The notes below the pieces were generated by a model, which worked only from the letters and a program-made list of their open reading frames with translations, did no database searches and was not told the DNA's origin. From Pseudomonas mendocina (lineage in GTDB: Bacteria > Pseudomonadota > Gammaproteobacteria > Pseudomonadales > Pseudomonadaceae), in assembly GCA_037482215.1 (NCBI GenBank), contig CP148074.1, positions 1,550,001-1,614,000 on the forward strand: a DNA stretch of 64,000 nucleotides, in the 5' to 3' direction. The first letter of the stretch is position 1. Each line of letters starts with the position of its first letter. Below, in pieces: positions 55,492 to 63,917 of this stretch. Made by a program: the position numbers and the translations under genes.

Positions 55492-56315
55492 AAGAATTGC
55501 CTACGTAGCAAACGGCTAAGCAGATCAGCCAGCAGCACCAGAAGCAGGAAGGTCAGCAGCATGCTGGACACCTCTGCCCCGGCAAACATGCGCATGGACA
55601 AGTCAATCTGCTGCCCGAGTCCACCTGCGCCGACAAACCCCATCACGACCGAGGCGCGTATTGCACATTCCCAACGGTAAACGGTGTAAGAGAGCATCTC
55701 CCCGGCGGCATTGGGCAGAAGGCCGTATGCCCAGGCGGCCAGCCTAGAACTTCCGGCGGCAAGCAGGGCGCGGGCCGGGCGTTGATCCACTGACTCGTAA
55801 ATCTCGGCGTAGACCTTGCCGAGCATGCCGCTGTAAGTGATGGCAATCGCCATTACCCCGGCTGTTGGGCCAAGGCCGACGGCTCTTACAAAGAGTAACG
55901 CCCAGACGATCTCTGGAATGCTGCGCAGTACGATCAGCAGACCTCGAGCCGGCCAGCGCAGCAGTCGCGCCCCCCAAGTTGGCTGTCCTTCGCGGTGAAC
56001 TGCAGACAGCGACAGGGCACGGCTCGCCAGCAGTGATGCGGGCAGGGCAAGCAGCAAGGCCAGGCTCATCCCGGCAGTTGCGATGGCCAAGGTTTCAAGG
56101 GTTGCCTTAAACAGCAGTTGCAGGAAATAAGCTGAGTCGGCCGGTGGCCAGAAGTCGGCAAGGAAGCCGCTTACGCTGGCGGCGTTATCCTCATTAAACA
56201 GCCCTTTAAAGCTCAGCTCACTTAGTTGCATCCCAGGCCAAAGCAGCAGAATCGCCAGAGTGGCAATTAGCAGGCGTGGCAAGGCGGCCGGGTCACGCTG
56301 GGCGGGTTTCAGCAT
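55488..56315 (-). CDS. phnE: PhnE-type ABC transporter permease, first copy
   Basis: A 275-residue permease related to the following gene. It has [20 protein letters not shown] as coupling region and [20 protein letters not shown] near the C-terminus. Two permease genes suggest a heterodimeric channel, as in some phosphonate and hypophosphite importers. It overlaps phnC by seven bases. Confidence 0.88.
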   Translation of the reverse strand: MLKPAQRDPAALPRLLIATLAILLLWPGMQLSELSFKGLFNEDNAASVSGFLADFWPPADSAYFLQLLFKATLETLAIATAGMSLALLLALPASLLASRALSLSAVHREGQPTWGARLLRWPARGLLIVLRSIPEIVWALLFVRAVGLGPTAGVMAIAITYSGMLGKVYAEIYESVDQRPARALLAAGSSRLAAWAYGLLPNAAGEMLSYTVYRWECAIRASVVMGFVGAGGLGQQIDLSMRMFAGAEVSSMLLTFLLLVLLADLLSRLLRRQFL

Positions 56316-57112
56316 CGTGCAATCTGAGTATCAAGTGGCGCAGGGGATGCCGGTGCAGAGATGCCGCCGAGTTGTTCGTTGGCATAGAGGGCGTCGAGTT
56401 GCTCGCGGGTTACTGCTTGCGCCGGAAGATCAAACATCAGCTTGCCCTGGCGTACGCCAATGATGCGAGGGAAGTGATTGAGGGCCAGATCAACCGCATG
56501 CAGGCTTGCCACCAGTGTTGCTCCCTGGCGGGTGGCCTCTGTATTCAGAATATGTAAGGTGTGCTCGGCCAGTTTGGGGTCCATGGCTGATACCGGCTCG
56601 TCAGCAAGAATCAGTTCAGGGGCTTGATACAGCACGCGGGCAATTCCTACCCGTTGCAACTGTCCGCCAGATAACTGATCGCAGCGATTAAATAGTTTTT
56701 CTGCCAGATCCAGGCGTTCTAGAGCTGAGCGTGCGCCGTTTATATCGAGTGGGTACAACAGGTTGAACAGGCTTTTCAGCAGCGGCCATTGGCCTAGTTT
56801 TCCTGCCAGCACCGCCGTAACAACTCGCTGTCGTGGTGGTAGCGGAGGAGACTGGTGGATAAGGCCGATGCGGGAGCGCAGCTTTTGACGGTTGCGACTG
56901 CTCAGCTGCCATGGAGCATGGCCGAGCAGGGCTAGCTGCCCTGTGCTGGGCTTTACGCTGTTGGCCAGCAGACGTAGCAGTGTGGTTTTACCGGCTCCAG
57001 AGGGACCGATGATGGCAACGCGCTCACCGCTGGCAACTGTCAGATTGATTGCCTGCAAGGCGACATGGCCGTTGGCGTGGGTAAGCCCCACGCCCTCGAG
57101 CGAGATACTCAC
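56309..57112 (-). CDS. phnC: PhnC-type ABC transporter ATPase
   Basis: A 267-residue ATPase with Walker [19 protein letters not shown]-loop [14 protein letters not shown], signature [15 protein letters not shown], Walker [14 protein letters not shown] and H-loop [10 protein letters not shown]. Family members drive uptake of phosphonate, phosphite or related oxyanions. It overlaps the binding-protein gene by four bases. Confidence 0.9.
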   Translation of the reverse strand: MSISLEGVGLTHANGHVALQAINLTVASGERVAIIGPSGAGKTTLLRLLANSVKPSTGQLALLGHAPWQLSSRNRQKLRSRIGLIHQSPPLPPRQRVVTAVLAGKLGQWPLLKSLFNLLYPLDINGARSALERLDLAEKLFNRCDQLSGGQLQRVGIARVLYQAPELILADEPVSAMDPKLAEHTLHILNTEATRQGATLVASLHAVDLALNHFPRIIGVRQGKLMFDLPAQAVTREQLDALYANEQLGGISAPASPAPLDTQIARC

Positions 57113-57960
57113 TGCAATAGACCAGCGGCGCGGGCTGCTTCCTCAATGCCAGTGTAATTTTCAACCTTGGTTGGGATAAAACGGCTGGCGGCCTGTAGAT
57201 CCAGGATCTTCTTGTGCTCGGGGTTATTAGGATTAAGGGCCAAGAAGGCTGCCTTGATCTTTTCACGCAAGCCTTCATCCAGCGTGCCACGAACAGTCCA
57301 GTTGTAATCGTAATAAGGCGCGGTGGTGGCAATAACTTTTACTTTGTTGGTGTCCACTTTCCCAGCGGCCAGAAGTTTTTCCCACACCGAAGCATTCAGC
57401 ACGCCACCGGCGGCCTTGCCAGCTTGAACCCACGCCACAGTCGCATCATGGGCACCCGAATAGGCAATACGGCTGAAGAACTCTTCTGGTTTGATGCCAT
57501 CCTTCAGCATGAAATAACGCGGCATCAGGCTGCCAGAGGTGGATGAAACGGAACCAAACGCGAAGGTTTTGCCTTTTAGATCCTGTACCGTTTTTACATC
57601 TGGATCCGCACTGATGAACTTACTGGTGAACTGTTCATCTTCAGCACGTTGTACCAGAGGGATCGCCGTGCCGGTTTTTAAGCGTGTCTGCACGAAAGTG
57701 AAGCCACCGAGCCAAGCCATATCCAGGCGATCTGATGCAATGGCCTCCACTACAGCGGCGTAATCGGATACCGGAACAAACTGAACATTCATTCCGAGTT
57801 GCTGCTCAAGATAAGCCCCCAGCGGTTCGAACTTACGCAGCAGTTCAGTTGGCGCTTCGTCGGGAATAGCTGATACGCGTAGTGTTTCAGCCGCGTGTGA
57901 CAAAGCTGCAGCCAAACTTAAGGCCACGCCCATAATGGTGGCGCTGAGGAAGTGTTTCAT
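57109..57960 (-). CDS. PhnD-type periplasmic binding protein, possible selenate or phosphonate importer
   Basis: A 283-residue protein with a signal peptide ([20 protein letters not shown]) and a PhnD-like fold. Marks are [25 protein letters not shown]-like [34 protein letters not shown] and [23 protein letters not shown] 57960 is chosen for the signal peptide. It closely recalls proteins that databases call putative selenate-binding proteins; I cannot check this here. No C-P lyase, phosphonatase or phosphite oxidase genes lie nearby, so phosphonate use is not supported by context. Confidence 0.8.
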   Translation of the reverse strand: MKHFLSATIMGVALSLAAALSHAAETLRVSAIPDEAPTELLRKFEPLGAYLEQQLGMNVQFVPVSDYAAVVEAIASDRLDMAWLGGFTFVQTRLKTGTAIPLVQRAEDEQFTSKFISADPDVKTVQDLKGKTFAFGSVSSTSGSLMPRYFMLKDGIKPEEFFSRIAYSGAHDATVAWVQAGKAAGGVLNASVWEKLLAAGKVDTNKVKVIATTAPYYDYNWTVRGTLDEGLREKIKAAFLALNPNNPEHKKILDLQAASRFIPTKVENYTGIEEAARAAGLLQ

Positions 57961-58027
57961 AATGATGACTCTCCGGTTCAATAGCGGCGAAACTGGGGAA
58001 ATTATAAAGATTAGTTGACGCAATGTT

Positions 58028-58071
58028 TGGAAAACCAACGTCAATGTCGGGTTAATATGGAAAGTTAACGT
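58028..58071. promoter_or_regulatory. Pair of 14-base direct repeats in a divergent promoter region
   Basis: TGGAAAACCAACGT (58028-58041) and TGGAAAGTTAACGT (58058-58071) agree at 11 of 14 positions and start exactly 30 bases apart, about three helical turns. They lie between the divergent phnD-type gene and the dehydrogenase gene, the second only 15 bases before the latter's ATG. They could be a regulator-binding site. Confidence 0.45.
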
Positions 58072-58086
58072 GTTGGAGATTGGTTG

Positions 58087-58977
58087 ATGACGGTGTCATA
58101 CCCTGCTTTAGCGTTTGCTGGCATCGGCCTGATGGGGTTGCCAATGAGTCAAAGGCTTCTTGCGGCAGGCTATTCATTGAGCATATGGAACCGCACTGCT
58201 GAGAAGTGTTTGCCGCTACAATCCAGTGGTGCCCGAATGGTATCCGCTCCCGCCCAACTGTGTAATGGTGCCGATATCGTTATGCTGTGCTTGGCTAACA
58301 CGGATGTGGTGAGGGAAGTTGTGTTCGGAGAACACGGTATTGCCGCAAACGCCCGAGAGGGACAGTTGCTTGTGGATTTCTCCAGTCTAGAACCGGCTGC
58401 AACCCGTGAAATGGCTGCCGAGCTAGAGTCTCGCACCGGCATGCGCTGGGTTGACGCCCCCGTCTCGGGCGGCGTTCAGGGGGCTGAGGCGGGCACGCTG
58501 GCCATTATGGCAGGTGGCCGTGAGGCTGATATTGAGCATATCCGTCCCATACTTACCCATTTAGGGCAACGTTTAACGCGAATGGGTGATGTAGGAGCAG
58601 GGCAAGTGACCAAGGTTTGCAATCAAATGATCGTTGCATGCAATGCAATGGTTATTGCAGAGGTTGTGGCATTGGCAGAGAAGGCTGGGGTTGATGCTGG
58701 CTTAATAGCCTCAGCGCTCGCGGGCGGCTTTGCAGACTCAAAACCATTGCAAATATTGGCCCCGCAAATGGCAGAAAGCCGATTTGAACCTGTGAAGTGG
58801 CATGTTCGCACTTTGTTAAAGGATCTCGATACGGCTGTAAAGTTGTCACAGCAAACAGGTTCAGCGGTACCTGTGAGCGGATTGGCAGCCCAGCTTATGC
58901 GCCAACACGCCAGTGCAGGTAATCGAGAACGCGACCCTGCAACGCTAGTTCAACTCTACAGGGAGTCTGAGGCGTGA
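58087..58977 (+). CDS. NAD(P)-dependent 3-hydroxyisobutyrate/tartronate-semialdehyde reductase-family protein
   Basis: A 296-residue beta-hydroxyacid dehydrogenase. It has the N-terminal Rossmann motif FAGIGLMGLPMSQRLLAAG, the substrate motif VDAPVSGGVQGAEAGTLAIM and the catalytic Lys segment GAGQVTKVCNQMIVACN. Such enzymes reduce tartronate semialdehyde to glycerate or oxidise 3-hydroxyisobutyrate or threonate. Coupling to a hydroxypyruvate-isomerase gene favours a GlxR/GarR- or LtnD-like role. ATG 58087 is preferred over TTG 58084. Confidence 0.85.
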   Translation: MTVSYPALAFAGIGLMGLPMSQRLLAAGYSLSIWNRTAEKCLPLQSSGARMVSAPAQLCNGADIVMLCLANTDVVREVVFGEHGIAANAREGQLLVDFSSLEPAATREMAAELESRTGMRWVDAPVSGGVQGAEAGTLAIMAGGREADIEHIRPILTHLGQRLTRMGDVGAGQVTKVCNQMIVACNAMVIAEVVALAEKAGVDAGLIASALAGGFADSKPLQILAPQMAESRFEPVKWHVRTLLKDLDTAVKLSQQTGSAVPVSGLAAQLMRQHASAGNRERDPATLVQLYRESEA

Positions 58978-59756
58978 AAATTGCTGCCAACATTTCCATG
59001 TTATTTACTGAGCTGCCTCTAGCTGATCGAATTGTTGCAGCGGCGGCTGCAGGTTTTGATGGGGTAGAGATTCAGTTCCCATATGAATTGCCTGCCATTC
59101 GCCTGAAAGAATTGCTAGGCATGGCCGACATGCCACTATGCCTGATAAACCTACCGGCTGGTGATCTTCTTGAGGGAGGTCCAGGCTTGGCAGCTGTTCC
59201 ATCTCGACATGCGGAATTTGATGCCGCTTTAGAAGAAGCACTCAGCTATGCCGCGATGGTTAGGCCTAGCCTAGTGAATATTTTACCTGGCAGGCTGGCT
59301 AAGGGTGTGTCTAGAGACCAGGCATTCGAGTGCTTGGTCAACAACCTGCGTAAAGCAGCTGATGCATTCGAAGTTCTAGGCATCGGAGTCGTGACCGAAG
59401 CCATCAACCCTCTGGATATGCCAGGCTTCCTTATAAACACGCCAGAGCACTTGGATGAATTACTGAATTCAGTGATACATCCGAATGTTAAGGCTCAGTA
59501 CGATCTGTACCACATGGCCCGACAGGGCTTGGACATAGCAGCAGGGATCAGACTGCTTGCGGGGCGTATTGGTCATGTGCAGTTTGCGGATTGTCCTGGG
59601 CGGGGGGCTCCGGGGAGCGGTCGCATTGATTTCCAAGCGGCATTGTCAATGCTGTTTAGCACTGGGTATCAGAACTGGTTAGCAGCAGAGTATTCACACT
59701 CAGGGAACGCAGGCGTCGAATGGCTTAGCATTTGGCGAGAGCTTAATCAGAGATGA
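58974..59756 (+). CDS. hyi: Hydroxypyruvate isomerase family protein
   Basis: A 260-residue TIM-barrel protein. The Hyi signature is clear: TEAINPLDMPGFLINTPEH (metal-binding Glu), AQYDLYHMARQGLD, IGHVQFADCPGRGAPGSGRI and AEYSHSG near the end. It interconverts hydroxypyruvate and tartronate semialdehyde, or 2-oxo-tetronate species in the OtnI branch. The GTG start overlaps the stop of the dehydrogenase gene (GTGA), so the two form one coupled unit. No gcl or otnK/otnC gene is in the window. Confidence 0.85.
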   Translation: MKIAANISMLFTELPLADRIVAAAAAGFDGVEIQFPYELPAIRLKELLGMADMPLCLINLPAGDLLEGGPGLAAVPSRHAEFDAALEEALSYAAMVRPSLVNILPGRLAKGVSRDQAFECLVNNLRKAADAFEVLGIGVVTEAINPLDMPGFLINTPEHLDELLNSVIHPNVKAQYDLYHMARQGLDIAAGIRLLAGRIGHVQFADCPGRGAPGSGRIDFQAALSMLFSTGYQNWLAAEYSHSGNAGVEWLSIWRELNQR

Positions 59757-60168
59757 ATGAAGGATCAAAAGTGGATGATGGGGAAGTCAGAAGAAATTTT
59801 GGTTGCAGCAGGTATAGTTTTTTAAAGGGTTAATTTCTTTGTGGTGATAACCTCTATTGCTAAAGTTTTAAGATTTTGACTGTCTTAGTGCTTGTATAAA
59901 ATTTACTGATAACTGAATAAGAACTTTCAAGGGTGTTTTTCTTTTGATAGGGAGGCGGTACGCCTAGAAAAATGGTCAAGGGTTGTAAAAAGTAACTGCT
60001 TCATTGGGCTTGATTTATTCAGTGTAGGTTGTTCATGCCTGATTGGCACACGCCAGGCGCGTGCGGGATGTTCTGGGTTCGGGTGGGTATGTGCTAGGAT
60101 TGCGAGTGTTTTTGGTTGAGTTTTTACTAAGTGGTTTCTATTCAATGGTTTGGGGTGTTGTGTAAGGT
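59757..60168. other. AT-rich non-coding region upstream of the sugar-phosphate transferase
   Basis: A 412-base stretch with a clear drop in GC over about 59800-59950 and no believable gene. It contains the small palindrome AGGCG-GTA-CGCCT at 59953-59965. An extended -10-like TGC-TAGGAT at 60092-60100 could serve the downstream gene. No terminator for hyi is apparent. Confidence 0.45.
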
Positions 60169-61554
60169 ATGCTTTTTAATAATCCGTATAAGCCAACATT
60201 TGCTGAGCGTTACCCGGTTGCAATGCTTGTAGCCATGCTCGATTTTGTTTTAGTGGTTTTTAGTGGCTATTTTTCCTACTTTCTTCGTTTTGATTCTCTC
60301 GCTCTGAATGGTCGGTATACGTTATCAATATTTTTATTTGGCTTTGTTGTGATGCTCTGTCTTTTGATGTGCGGATGCTATCGCTCTTGGCGTGGTCGCT
60401 CTTTGCTCGCACAAATAGGACGCCTTTATACGGGTTGGCTATTGGCAGTTGGTCTTGTGCTGACTCTTGCATTTTTTCTTAAAATATCAGCTTCATACTC
60501 TCGGCAGTGGTTCTTTATAATGTTGGGAGTGGGGATTTTTTTATCAACTTTTGTGCGTATTTTTACTTTTCAAACACTGCGGTATCTTCGCTCAAGTGGT
60601 CACAACTTAAAGAGTGTGTTGCTAGTTGAGGCCGGCGGAGAAATTTCGCAAGGTCTTGATGATAAAGAGTCATTGCAACAGCATGGTTATAGAATTTCAT
60701 GTCGTCTGCGTTACGATGCTAACAACGATTGGCTAAAGTCAATGGCAGACTCGATACTTGAGCATGGGGTTCACGAAGTTTGGTTATGCCTACCCTTGTC
60801 CTCGGGGGATTCAATAAAGGCAGTTCTTTATGAGTTGAGGCATCTGACAGTAGAAGTCAGATTCATCCCGGAATGGGGTGATATACCGCTATTGAACCAT
60901 AGAGTCAGTAGTATTGCTGGACATTACTCGCTTGACCTGAGTTGTACACCCATGGAAGGCCCTTCAAGGCTTGTAAAGCGTATTGAGGATATTGTTGTGG
61001 GTGGCATCATTTCGCTAATGATTATCCCTATTTGTATCGCTATTTGTATTGCGATTAAAATCACGTCTCCAGGTCCTGTGGTGTTTAAGCAATATAGGAC
61101 TGGTATCAATGGGAAAAGGTTTAAAGTTTATAAGTTTAGATCGATGGTTGTGCATAATGAACACTCAGGTGTTGTAACTCAAGCCAAAAAGTCTGATGCT
61201 CGGGTTACTAAAGTTGGGGCTTTTTTACGGCGGACAAGTTTGGATGAGTTGCCTCAATTTTTTAATGTCCTACAGGGTCGAATGTCGATTGTTGGGCCTC
61301 GTCCGCATGCGCTTGCACATAATGAATACTATAAGGATCTGGTCGAGTCTTATATGCAGCGCCACAAAGTTAAACCCGGGATTACAGGGTGGGCTCAGGT
61401 GAATGGCTATCGTGGGGAGACCGATACACTAGATAAAATGAAAAAGCGTGTTGAGCACGATCTATGGTATATCGATAATTGGTCGCTTGGATTGGATATT
61501 AAGATAATTTTTTTAACTTTGTTCAAAGGGTTTGTTGATAAGAACGCATACTAG
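60169..61554 (+). CDS. Polyisoprenyl-phosphate hexose-1-phosphate transferase (WcaJ/PslA type)
   Basis: A 461-residue inner-membrane enzyme that loads a sugar phosphate, probably glucose-1-P, onto undecaprenyl phosphate to start a surface polysaccharide. It has four to five N-terminal membrane segments (about 15-140), a CoA-binding-like middle part and a re-entrant helix (about 283-308). The catalytic domain has VYKFRSMVV, FLRRTSLDELPQFFNVL, MSIVGPRPHA and KPGITGWAQVNG. Base composition is lower in GC than its neighbours. AAGG lies only one base before the ATG, so the ribosome site is poor. No other polysaccharide gene is in the window. Confidence 0.9.
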   Translation: MLFNNPYKPTFAERYPVAMLVAMLDFVLVVFSGYFSYFLRFDSLALNGRYTLSIFLFGFVVMLCLLMCGCYRSWRGRSLLAQIGRLYTGWLLAVGLVLTLAFFLKISASYSRQWFFIMLGVGIFLSTFVRIFTFQTLRYLRSSGHNLKSVLLVEAGGEISQGLDDKESLQQHGYRISCRLRYDANNDWLKSMADSILEHGVHEVWLCLPLSSGDSIKAVLYELRHLTVEVRFIPEWGDIPLLNHRVSSIAGHYSLDLSCTPMEGPSRLVKRIEDIVVGGIISLMIIPICIAICIAIKITSPGPVVFKQYRTGINGKRFKVYKFRSMVVHNEHSGVVTQAKKSDARVTKVGAFLRRTSLDELPQFFNVLQGRMSIVGPRPHALAHNEYYKDLVESYMQRHKVKPGITGWAQVNGYRGETDTLDKMKKRVEHDLWYIDNWSLGLDIKIIFLTLFKGFVDKNAY

Positions 61555-61575
61555 TCTGTGTTCTTTTGCGCATAC

Positions 61576-63756
61576 TCAGAACTTCGCATATGCACTATCC
61601 AAAACGGAATATTTTGGTGGGTAGTGCATAGCTGTCTCTGATAAAGGCTGCGGTTTGCTAAATAAGTATCCCTGGACTTGATCACAGCCAAGCTCCAATA
61701 GTATCGTTAGCTGTGCATTTGATTCAACGCCTTCCGCAACAGTCTTCATATTAAGTGCATGAGCCATAGTGATGATTGCGCGAACAATTTCTTTGTCCTG
61801 TGTTGATTCGGTTATCTCCTTGATGAAGGATCGGTCAATTTTCAATACGTCTAGAGGTAGTCGGCGCAGGTAGGTCAACGAGGAGTAGCCAGTACCGAAG
61901 TCATCCAGTGCAATGCTGATGCCTTGGGCTTTGATGGCTTCCAGTTGACTTTTGGCGCAGCGTATATTGCTAAGCAATGTGCTTTCAGTGACTTCTATTT
62001 CTAGTCGATGAGCCAGTTCTAAATTACCTTGCAGGATAGTGCGTATACCTTCACTGAGAAGGTTGTGGGTTAAGTTCAACGCCGAACAGTTAATGGCAAT
62101 TTTGATATTCGAATAGCCTTGTTCGAATAAATATTCGAGGTCTTGGCAAGCTTTGCGCATTACCCATTTATCCAATTCTCCGATCAGGCCGTTAGCCTCT
62201 GCTATGCAGATGAATCGCTCTGGTGTGAGTAGTCCATGGCGTGGATGTTGCCAGCGTATCAATGCTTCCAAGCGTGTTATTTGGCCATCGCTCAGATCGA
62301 TGATGGGTTGGTAATAGAGCTTCAGCTCACTCTCCTCTTGCAGCGCTTGGCGTAAGTCTTCTTCTAGTTGCAGCTCTATGGACGCTTTGTCAGTTAGATG
62401 CTGTTTGAACAGTCTGATTGTATTTCGGCCATCAGCTTTCGCTTGGTAGAGCGCTAGATCGGCATGTTTGATCAATTCCTCTGTAGTACTTCCATCTTGT
62501 GGGAATCGACTGATACCGATGCTCGTGGTCATGACCAGCTTGCGTTCGCCGAGGGTGATGGGCTCCTTGAGCTTTTCAAGCAATCGTTCTGCTAGCGGCT
62601 GCAGCGCCTCATCGCTATCAATACTACTAACTATGCAGAACTCATCGCCGCCTAGCCTTGAGACGATGTCTCGGTCACGCAGGGAGCTTCGAATCCTATG
62701 TGCGACGATCCTCAGCAGCTCATCCCCTGCGTCATGCCCCAAGGTGTCGTTGATACGTTTGAAGTGATCGACATCAAGGAACATAACGGCAAGACTTCGG
62801 CCTGTTAGGGCGTGCTCTTCGAGGGTTGCGCTAAATACACGATTGAAGCCGCGTCTGTTTAGCTGTTCTGTTAGAGAGTCGTAATGGGCTATCTGCTCCA
62901 ATGAGGCTTGAGCCTGATCAAGCTGTTGTAACAGTGCATTGACCCGCTGTAAGTCTCGATCTTTTTCTTCGAGTTTGCGGCTAGCCCAGGCTGCAGCAAA
63001 GCTTAAGCCGAGTATCAGGAAGGTGATGGACGCTACGATCAGGCCGAGTTGGACGCTGTTATGGGCACTGCGCAGTTGGAGAGGGAGGTCAACCGGAGCG
63101 ACCATATAAAGCCCGCTCATGCCGGTGTAATGCATGGAGCAGATGGCGGCGCCCATTACCAATGCCGCTGAGTACTTGAGCCATGTACTGTTTCGTCGTT
63201 GGCCATCGCGAAAATATTCTGCAAGCTTTAGGGCTGCAAAACTTGCGGTTATAGCGATGATGATAGACAGGACGAACATTCCACCATGGTGGTAGATATC
63301 TGCTTCGGACTGCATGGCGGTCATACCGCTGTAGTGCATTGCAGAAATACCTACACCAATCACCACTGCTGCTGCACATTGTTGAATCAACCGCTGACTG
63401 GTGCTAGTCATGTAATGCATCGCGATGACCGAGGCCGTCAGGGCGACAAGGAAAGAGAAAAGTGTGGTGCTGAGATCGTAATGGATGTAAACCGGTGCCT
63501 TGAAAGCCAGCATGCCAATAAAATGCATTGTCCAGATGCCACCCGCTAGGCAGATTGCCCCTAGCAGGGTCCAGATACGCTTCATGCTCAGATTCAGGGT
63601 CTTGCTAGCCTGCTTCGCAATTGTGAGCGTGATATGGCTGCCAAATACAGCTATCAGGTACGAAAGGGCGACCAGCCAGAGTGTGTGGCTGCACGCTAAA
63701 ACTACATGATGGTCGTGCGGAAGTTCAGAGAGAAACCGGACTGGAAACCACTGCAT
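61576..63756 (-). CDS. MHYT-GGDEF-EAL cyclic-di-GMP enzyme (MucR/NbdA-like)
   Basis: A 726-residue inner-membrane protein. About seven N-terminal membrane segments carry the MHYT sensor repeats (TMHFIGM, AMHYSGM, SMHYTGM; about residues 76-225), thought to bind copper and sense O2, CO or NO. A GGDEF domain (about 295-455) has an intact RLGGDEF. An EAL domain (about 470-715) has EALIRWQHP, IAINCSALN, LDDFGTGYSS, KIDRSFI and EGVES, so both diguanylate cyclase and phosphodiesterase activity are possible. It is convergent with the sugar-phosphate transferase gene, 21 bases apart. Confidence 0.92.
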   Translation of the reverse strand: MQWFPVRFLSELPHDHHVVLACSHTLWLVALSYLIAVFGSHITLTIAKQASKTLNLSMKRIWTLLGAICLAGGIWTMHFIGMLAFKAPVYIHYDLSTTLFSFLVALTASVIAMHYMTSTSQRLIQQCAAAVVIGVGISAMHYSGMTAMQSEADIYHHGGMFVLSIIIAITASFAALKLAEYFRDGQRRNSTWLKYSAALVMGAAICSMHYTGMSGLYMVAPVDLPLQLRSAHNSVQLGLIVASITFLILGLSFAAAWASRKLEEKDRDLQRVNALLQQLDQAQASLEQIAHYDSLTEQLNRRGFNRVFSATLEEHALTGRSLAVMFLDVDHFKRINDTLGHDAGDELLRIVAHRIRSSLRDRDIVSRLGGDEFCIVSSIDSDEALQPLAERLLEKLKEPITLGERKLVMTTSIGISRFPQDGSTTEELIKHADLALYQAKADGRNTIRLFKQHLTDKASIELQLEEDLRQALQEESELKLYYQPIIDLSDGQITRLEALIRWQHPRHGLLTPERFICIAEANGLIGELDKWVMRKACQDLEYLFEQGYSNIKIAINCSALNLTHNLLSEGIRTILQGNLELAHRLEIEVTESTLLSNIRCAKSQLEAIKAQGISIALDDFGTGYSSLTYLRRLPLDVLKIDRSFIKEITESTQDKEIVRAIITMAHALNMKTVAEGVESNAQLTILLELGCDQVQGYLFSKPQPLSETAMHYPPKYSVLDSAYAKF

Positions 63757-63861
63757 GAAGCCTTACCTTGTAGCTGCTTGGATACTTTTAGTGAAGCATA
63801 TGTTTACCTTGATGCACTAATGTGCCGATATTATTTGGCCATTATTTTGATCCATAACAAA

Positions 63862-63917
63862 AACGGTTGCTTAGTCATCATTTGCATCGGTTCTACTACT
63901 AACCGATGCAAGCCGTT
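63862..63917. repeat. Inverted repeat near the right edge
   Basis: TTGCATCGGTT (63882-63892) pairs perfectly with AACCGATGCAA (63901-63911). An outer AACGG-TTGC (63862-63870) can also pair with GCAAGCCGTT (63908-63917). On the minus strand the outer arm is followed by T residues. It lies about 105-160 bases upstream of the MHYT-GGDEF-EAL gene and may be a terminator from beyond the window or a leader structure. The rest of 63757-64000 shows no gene. Confidence 0.55.

Noticed and set aside
59954..59960. GGCGGTA resembling the ops/JUMPstart element found before polysaccharide clusters
   Set aside because: Only seven of eight core bases fit, the next bases form the complement of the element (a small palindrome), and no long polysaccharide operon follows.
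59927..60145. Open frame of 72 codons on the minus strand in the AT-rich gap
   Set aside because: It has no homology pattern, the coding quality is poor and it lies in a probable promoter region.
61029..61053. Imperfect tandem repeat (ATTTGTATCGCT / ATTTGTATTGCG) in the sugar-phosphate transferase gene
   Set aside because: It encodes part of a hydrophobic helix (CIAICIAIKI) and is explained by low-complexity membrane sequence.
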